Shown piece by piece: positions 15,590 to 18,700 of a DNA stretch of 18,700 bases. The position numbers and the translations under genes are program-made. Origin of the DNA: JAIVGV01 sp045807785 (GTDB lineage Bacteria > Acidobacteriota > Blastocatellia > Pyrinomonadales > Pyrinomonadaceae); the NCBI GenBank assembly GCA_045807785.1, contig JBJMGS010000278.1:1-18700 (forward strand), written 5' to 3'. Below the pieces are notes generated by a model. The model saw only the letters and a list, made by a program, of their open reading frames with translations, made no database searches and was not told the DNA's origin. How positions within the stretch are numbered: the first letter of the stretch is position 1; each line of letters starts with the position of its first letter.

Positions 15590-16516
15590 TTATGATACGC
15601 CCACGGCGGGCTTGGGGTTCGCGCCTGCGGCGTCGAAGCAGCAGACGCGGTTGCGCCCCTGTCGTTTGGCTTCGTAGAGCGCGGCGTCGGCGGCGGCGAC
15701 CAGCTCGCGCGCCTCGCGCGACTGCGGGTTGAACTCGGCGAGGCCGATGCTGACCGTGACGTGCCCGGCGACGGGGAGTTGCGTCTCGGCGACGCTCACG
15801 CGCAGGCGTTCAGCGACTTCGAGCGCGTGGTCAAAGTCCGTCTCGGTCAGGATCACGGCGAACTCTTCGCCGCCGATCCGCGCCGCCGTGTCGATGCCGC
15901 GCGTCCCCGCCTGCAAGGTGTTGGCGAGCCGGCGCAGCACGTCGTCGCCCGTGTCGTGGCCGTAGGTGTCGTTAACGCGCTTGAAGAGATCGATGTCCAG
16001 GAGTAGCAGGCAGAACGGTCGCTCGAAGCGGCGCGTGCGCGAGACCTCGCGCTCCAGTTGCCGCTCGAAGCGCCGCCGGTTCGCCAAGCCCGTCAGGTGA
16101 TCGGTGAACGCCGCCTCCTCACACGAGTCGAGGTAGTTCTTGAAATCGAGCAGCGTACGCGCGCGGGCTAAGAGCAGGTCGAGATCGGTCGGGTCGGTGA
16201 TGTAGCCGAGCGCGCCCACATCCGCGCCGCGCCGGATGTCGTCCGCGCCGCCGCGGGCGGCGGTCTGGATGATGACGGGGATGAAGCGCGTGGCGGGGTT
16301 CGCCCTGACGCGCCTGACCATCTCGTAGCCGTCCATGTTGGGCATCATCACGTCGGTCACGATCAGGTCGGGCTGATGCGACTCGACGGCGAGCAGGCCC
16401 TCGACGCCGTCATTCGCCGTCTGCACGTTATAGCCCGCCATCTGGAGCGCGACTTTCAGGAGTTGCTGCTTGTCTGCGTCGTCCTCGACGAGCAGCACGT
16501 TGAACTTGCTCAGCAT
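15590..16516 (-). CDS. Response regulator with GGEEF domain (diguanylate cyclase)
   Basis: A 308-residue REC-GGEEF protein expected to make c-di-GMP from two GTP in the cytoplasm. The REC domain (1-122) has the acidic cluster Glu11-Asp13, the phosphoacceptor Asp55 in VTDVMMPNMDG, and Thr85. The usual Lys-Pro near its end is replaced by Asp108-Pro109 (GYITDPTD). The GGEEF domain (135-296) starts with DHLTGLANRRRF, has an intact active site GGEEF at 215-219, and an RxxD inhibitory site at 206-209, five residues before it. Product inhibition and cyclase activity are therefore both expected. The ATG at 16516 begins right at the REC core but has no clear Shine-Dalgarno. An ATG at 16582 would add 22 residues. 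Confidence 0.93.
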   Translation of the reverse strand: MLSKFNVLLVEDDADKQQLLKVALQMAGYNVQTANDGVEGLLAVESHQPDLIVTDVMMPNMDGYEMVRRVRANPATRFIPVIIQTAARGGADDIRRGADVGALGYITDPTDLDLLLARARTLLDFKNYLDSCEEAAFTDHLTGLANRRRFERQLEREVSRTRRFERPFCLLLLDIDLFKRVNDTYGHDTGDDVLRRLANTLQAGTRGIDTAARIGGEEFAVILTETDFDHALEVAERLRVSVAETQLPVAGHVTVSIGLAEFNPQSREARELVAAADAALYEAKRQGRNRVCCFDAAGANPKPAVGVS

Positions 16517-16852
16517 AAAATTTCGCTCGATTATTGCCCGCGCGCGCCCCCAAAGAGGGTCTTGCGCGCCTTCCCGCTTCATGCTAGAGTGCCTGCTTAA
16601 CAAGGGACGGATGCTGCGCCGCCCGCGTTCGGTTGCACTGCTTGCCGAAATCCTTACGAAGGTGAATACATAGTCCCAACGCTTTGCAGTCGCCGCGTCC
16701 GCGCGTTTCCGTCAGCCCTCGTCCTTGTCAGCATCTACTTTCGACTTCCGTACTACTTCGCTAAAACCGCTCCGCGACACTTCCTTGCATCGCGCCAGTG
16801 GGCAAACTGTCAGCGCCCCGAGGCGGCAGAATTTTTCCGAGGTTCCCCCAAC
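16517..16852. other. 336-nt divergent gap between the cyclase and crp-like genes
   Basis: This holds the promoters of two divergent regulatory genes, but I see no convincing -35/-10 pair on either strand. Partial matches such as TTGTCA (near 16726) lack a -10 at the right distance. No CRP (TGTGA-N6-TCACA) or FNR (TTGAT-N4-ATCAA) palindrome is visible. There is no heptamer repeat. The half next to the cyclase stays open in the cyclase frame as far as 16603, so the true cyclase start may lie within it. Confidence 0.5.
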
Positions 16853-17566
16853 ATGCCACACCGCAGAGCCTGCGATCTGACCGCCGCCGAGCGCGCGGAA
16901 ATCATCCGCCACTCGGAGATCGGCGTCGGCCTGGCCGAAGACCTGATCCGGCAACTCGCCGCCTCGTCGGGCGCGCTCGATTTGCGGCGGCGCCGTTTCG
17001 TGTACCGCGCGGGCGACGTGGCGGACGCCGTTTACCTGGTCGCGCGCGGGCGCGTCAAGCTGTGCAGCGTCGAGCCGAAGACGGGTCGCGAGGCGGTCAT
17101 CGACATCATGCCGCAGGGCTACCTCTTCGGCGAGTTCGCACTCTTCACGACGACGGGGGAGCACCAGATGTCAGCCGCCGCGTTCGAGAACTCGCGTGTG
17201 CTGCGCATCCCGGTGGGGGACTTCCGGATGGCGATGGGGGAGAGTCGCGAACTCAATCATCACACTTTGCGGCTGCTCGGTCAACGACTTTCGCGCTCCG
17301 AGCGCCGCGTCGCGGATTTCGCGCTCGACGCCATCCCGGCGCGCCTCGAAAAGCTGCTCGCTGACCTCTCCGAGCGGTACGGTCGCGCGGCGGAGGACGG
17401 CGTGCTTATCGACATCGCGCTGCCGCACCGCGAGATCGCCTCCATCGTCGGCTCGACGCGTGAGAGCGTTACCGTACGCTTAAACGATCTGCGCCGCGCG
17501 GGCGTCATAGATTTCGTGGATCGCAAGATTCTCCTCAAGCACCCGCCCGTCGCGGCGGCGGTCTAA
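16853..17566 (+). CDS. Crp/Fnr family transcriptional regulator
   Basis: A 237-residue regulator with an N-terminal cyclic-nucleotide-binding beta-barrel (about 28-125), a long dimerisation helix (126-160), and a C-terminal winged helix-turn-helix (about 165-228). The recognition region is HREIASIVGSTRESVTVRL (192-210). In the ligand cassette FGEFALF (92-98) keeps the conserved Gly-Glu, but the Arg-Ser-Ala that holds the cAMP phosphate in CRP is Met-Ser-Ala here (106-108), so cAMP is an unlikely ligand. It has no N-terminal Cys cluster (only Cys7 and Cys71), so an FNR iron-sulfur sensor is unlikely. The ATG has GAGG about 12 nt upstream. It is divergent from the cyclase gene, so it may regulate that gene or itself. 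Confidence 0.93.
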   Translation: MPHRRACDLTAAERAEIIRHSEIGVGLAEDLIRQLAASSGALDLRRRRFVYRAGDVADAVYLVARGRVKLCSVEPKTGREAVIDIMPQGYLFGEFALFTTTGEHQMSAAAFENSRVLRIPVGDFRMAMGESRELNHHTLRLLGQRLSRSERRVADFALDAIPARLEKLLADLSERYGRAAEDGVLIDIALPHREIASIVGSTRESVTVRLNDLRRAGVIDFVDRKILLKHPPVAAAV

Positions 17567-17570
17567 TTCA

Positions 17571-17641
17571 GGGCGAAAGTTGGACGGGCGGGGGTGAAAG
17601 TCGGGCGGCGCGGGCTTCTTGACTTTCACCTTTCGCCCTTT
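17571..17641. repeat. Heptamer inverted-repeat element 7 (GGTGAAAGTC type)
   Basis: GGTGAAAGTC (17593-17602) pairs perfectly with GACTTTCACC (17621-17630), and GGGCGAAAG (17571-17579) pairs with CTTTCGCCC (17630-17638). The right arm reads in 7-nt steps GACTTTC, ACCTTTC, GCCCTTT. The left arm has 13 extra bases between its two parts, so the arms differ in length. It begins 4 nt after the crp-like stop and ends 12 nt before the yacG start. Confidence 0.8.
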
Positions 17642-17653
17642 TAATTTCGACTC

Positions 17654-17845
17654 ATGAAGTGTCCGATCTGTAAGAAGCCCGTTGAGTTGAAGGACAACCC
17701 GTACCGCCCGTTCTGCTCCGAGCGCTGTAAGCTGATCGACTTCGGTAACTGGGCGGACGAGAGCTACCGCGTGCCCGCGCACGAACAGCGACCCTCGGTC
17801 GAAGAGTTGGAGCAGCAGATTTCTCCGGACGGCGCGCAGCAGTAA
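17654..17845 (+). CDS. yacG: Zinc-finger protein YacG family (DNA gyrase inhibitor)
   Basis: A 63-residue protein with the four-cysteine zinc knuckle of YacG: Cys3, Cys6, Cys21 and Cys25, in the contexts CPIC and FCSERCKLIDFGNW. The length and motif spacing match the family, and the Arg-Cys-Lys-Leu-Ile-Asp segment is diagnostic. The E. coli homologue binds GyrB and inhibits gyrase; the role here is inferred from that. The C terminus is acidic. No Shine-Dalgarno is seen before the ATG; the upstream sequence is the T-rich end of a repeat arm. A TlpA-like gene follows after 30 nt, probably in the same transcript. Confidence 0.93.
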   Translation: MKCPICKKPVELKDNPYRPFCSERCKLIDFGNWADESYRVPAHEQRPSVEELEQQISPDGAQQ

Positions 17846-17875
17846 GTCGCGCCCACGACGCGCGGGCAACTTGGC

Positions 17876-18502
17876 ATGAAAATCTTTCCGGCGATCACCC
17901 TCCTCGCGCTCCTGCTCGCGTCCGCCGCGTGCACGCGACCCGACTACACAAAGGAGTCGATCTCCTACAAGCCCGACACGAACGCGAACACGCCGCGCGG
18001 GAGCACGCCGCCGCGCACGTCGCTCCCGATGCCGCCCGTCTCCGCCGCGCACGGCTCTGCCGACGGTGGCGGCGCGAACCTCACGTCGAGCACTTGGACG
18101 ATGCTCGACGGCAGGCGCGCGCGCCCTTCGGACTATCAGGGCAAAGTGCTCGTCATAGATTTCTGGGCGAGCTGGTGCGAGCCGTGCCGCAACGAGACGC
18201 CGCACCTCATCGAGTTGCAGCGCCGCTACGGCGCGCAAGGATTACAGGTCGTCGGCCTGAACGTCGGCGGCGACGACGACCGCGCGAAAGTCTCAGACTT
18301 CGTCAAAGAGTTCGGCATTCCCTACCCGCTCGGCTACCCGGACGACGCGATGAACGCGCTCTACTTCGGCACCGACGACACCATCCCGCAGACCTACGTC
18401 TTCGACCGCAAGGGTCGCCTCGTCAAACACTTCATCGGCTTCGACGAGAGCGTGCCGCCAGAGATGGAGAGCACCATCCTGTCGGCGCTGCAAGGCTCGT
18501 AA
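17876..18502 (+). CDS. TlpA family thioredoxin-like lipoprotein
   Basis: A 208-residue envelope protein. Residues 1-18 are a signal sequence and Cys19 sits in a lipobox-like LASAAC, so it is probably a lipoprotein. A Ser/Pro/Thr-rich linker (20-68) leads to a thioredoxin domain (about 70-205). The active site is WCEPC (Cys101, Cys104) in the context FWASWCEPCRNE, and the cis-proline is in TIPQTYVF (Pro171). The GLNVGGDDD loop is typical of the TlpA/ResA group. Such proteins reduce disulfides in the envelope, often in cytochrome c maturation; the partner is unknown here. The sequence before the ATG has no strong Shine-Dalgarno. The gap to yacG is 30 nt. Confidence 0.92.
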   Translation: MKIFPAITLLALLLASAACTRPDYTKESISYKPDTNANTPRGSTPPRTSLPMPPVSAAHGSADGGGANLTSSTWTMLDGRRARPSDYQGKVLVIDFWASWCEPCRNETPHLIELQRRYGAQGLQVVGLNVGGDDDRAKVSDFVKEFGIPYPLGYPDDAMNALYFGTDDTIPQTYVFDRKGRLVKHFIGFDESVPPEMESTILSALQGS

Positions 18503-18507
18503 ATCTC

Positions 18508-18604
18508 AATCGTTAATCGTTAAGCGCGAATCGAAAATAGTGAATCGTCGGGCTCGAACGGCTGCGGCATTTGTCTATTCACGATTTACGATTTACGATT
18601 AACG
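18508..18604. repeat. Heptamer inverted-repeat element 8 (AATCGTT type)
   Basis: The left side reads in 7-nt units: AATCGTT, AATCGTT, AAGCGCG, AATCGAA, AATAGTG (18508-18542), then AATCGTC after one extra base (18543-18549). The right side reads ATTCACG, ATTTACG, ATTTACG, ATTAACG (18577-18604). The outer ten bases pair perfectly (CGTTAATCGT with ACGATTAACG). It starts 5 nt after the TlpA stop and ends 5 nt before the pyruvate kinase ATG. Confidence 0.88.
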
Positions 18605-18609
18605 AAACC

Positions 18610-18700
18610 ATGAGGAGAGCCAAGATACTCGCGACGCTGGGTCCCGCGTCGCGCGAACCGGCGACGCTCGAAGCGTTGCTCGCCGCGGGCGCCAACGCCG
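18610..18700 (+). CDS. pyk: Pyruvate kinase, N-terminal fragment
   Basis: The ATG at 18610 opens a frame that reads MRRAKILATLGPASREPATL and continues for 30 codons to the window end. This is the typical pyruvate kinase start: a basic residue before K-I-[LV]-A-T-L-G-P-A-S, the first strand of the TIM barrel. The enzyme makes pyruvate and ATP from phosphoenolpyruvate at the end of glycolysis. The gene is cut by the window, so its length and catalytic residues cannot be seen. No Shine-Dalgarno is present, because a heptamer repeat arm ends 5 nt before the start. Confidence 0.9.
   Translation, partial: MRRAKILATLGPASREPATLEALLAAGANA

Noticed and set aside
16604..16852. CRP- or FNR-type operator before the crp-like gene
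   Set aside because: No palindrome matching either consensus is visible; weak half-sites occur by chance.

Overview
The window is GC-rich bacterial chromosome with densely packed housekeeping and cell-envelope genes on both strands. There is no tRNA, rRNA, insertion sequence, phage gene or CRISPR array. The gene mix (M19 dipeptidase, patatin, S41 protease fused to an outer-membrane lipoprotein-sorting-like domain, Yip1/TPR membrane protein, Crp/Fnr regulator, TlpA lipoprotein) and the style of the intergenic repeats suggest an Acidobacteriota genome, perhaps class Blastocatellia. That placement is an inference from gene style, not from a marker gene.

Layout. Minus strand, 84-2768: a secreted M19 dipeptidase downstream of a patatin-like lipase. 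A divergent promoter region (2769-3002) separates them from a plus-strand run: acetyl-CoA synthetase (acs), a small PilZ-like protein and an AI-2E family permease (3003-6835). Convergent to this run is a minus-strand block: carA, translationally coupled to a Yip1/TPR membrane protein, preceded by signal peptidase I (6872-10129). A second divergent promoter region separates lepB from a plus-strand HU gene and an M50 site-2-type protease (10353-11842). Next comes a minus-strand block (11854-16516): S41 protease/LolA-like fusion, a small anchored proline-tailed protein, an LEA-like multi-pass membrane protein, and a REC-GGEEF diguanylate cyclase. A 336-nt divergent gap leads to a plus-strand run of a Crp/Fnr regulator, yacG, a TlpA-like lipoprotein and the start of pyruvate kinase, which is cut by the window end.

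Functional threads. Envelope protein processing is represented by lepB, M50, S41 and TlpA. c-di-GMP signalling is represented by a cyclase with an intact active site and I-site, and by a PilZ-like candidate receptor. Central metabolism is represented by acs, carA and pyk.

The most unusual feature is non-coding. Eight intergenic spacers are filled by elements made of degenerate 7-nt tandem repeats arranged as two inverted arms around a spacer of roughly 20-60 nt. Each locus uses its own heptamer, although two heptamer types recur at a second locus. All eight lie between co-directional genes. None lies in the three divergent gaps or the two convergent gaps. In six of the eight the downstream arm ends 3-12 nt before the next start codon, leaving no room for a Shine-Dalgarno sequence. 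This looks like a genome-wide element family with a possible role in transcript punctuation or translation initiation.
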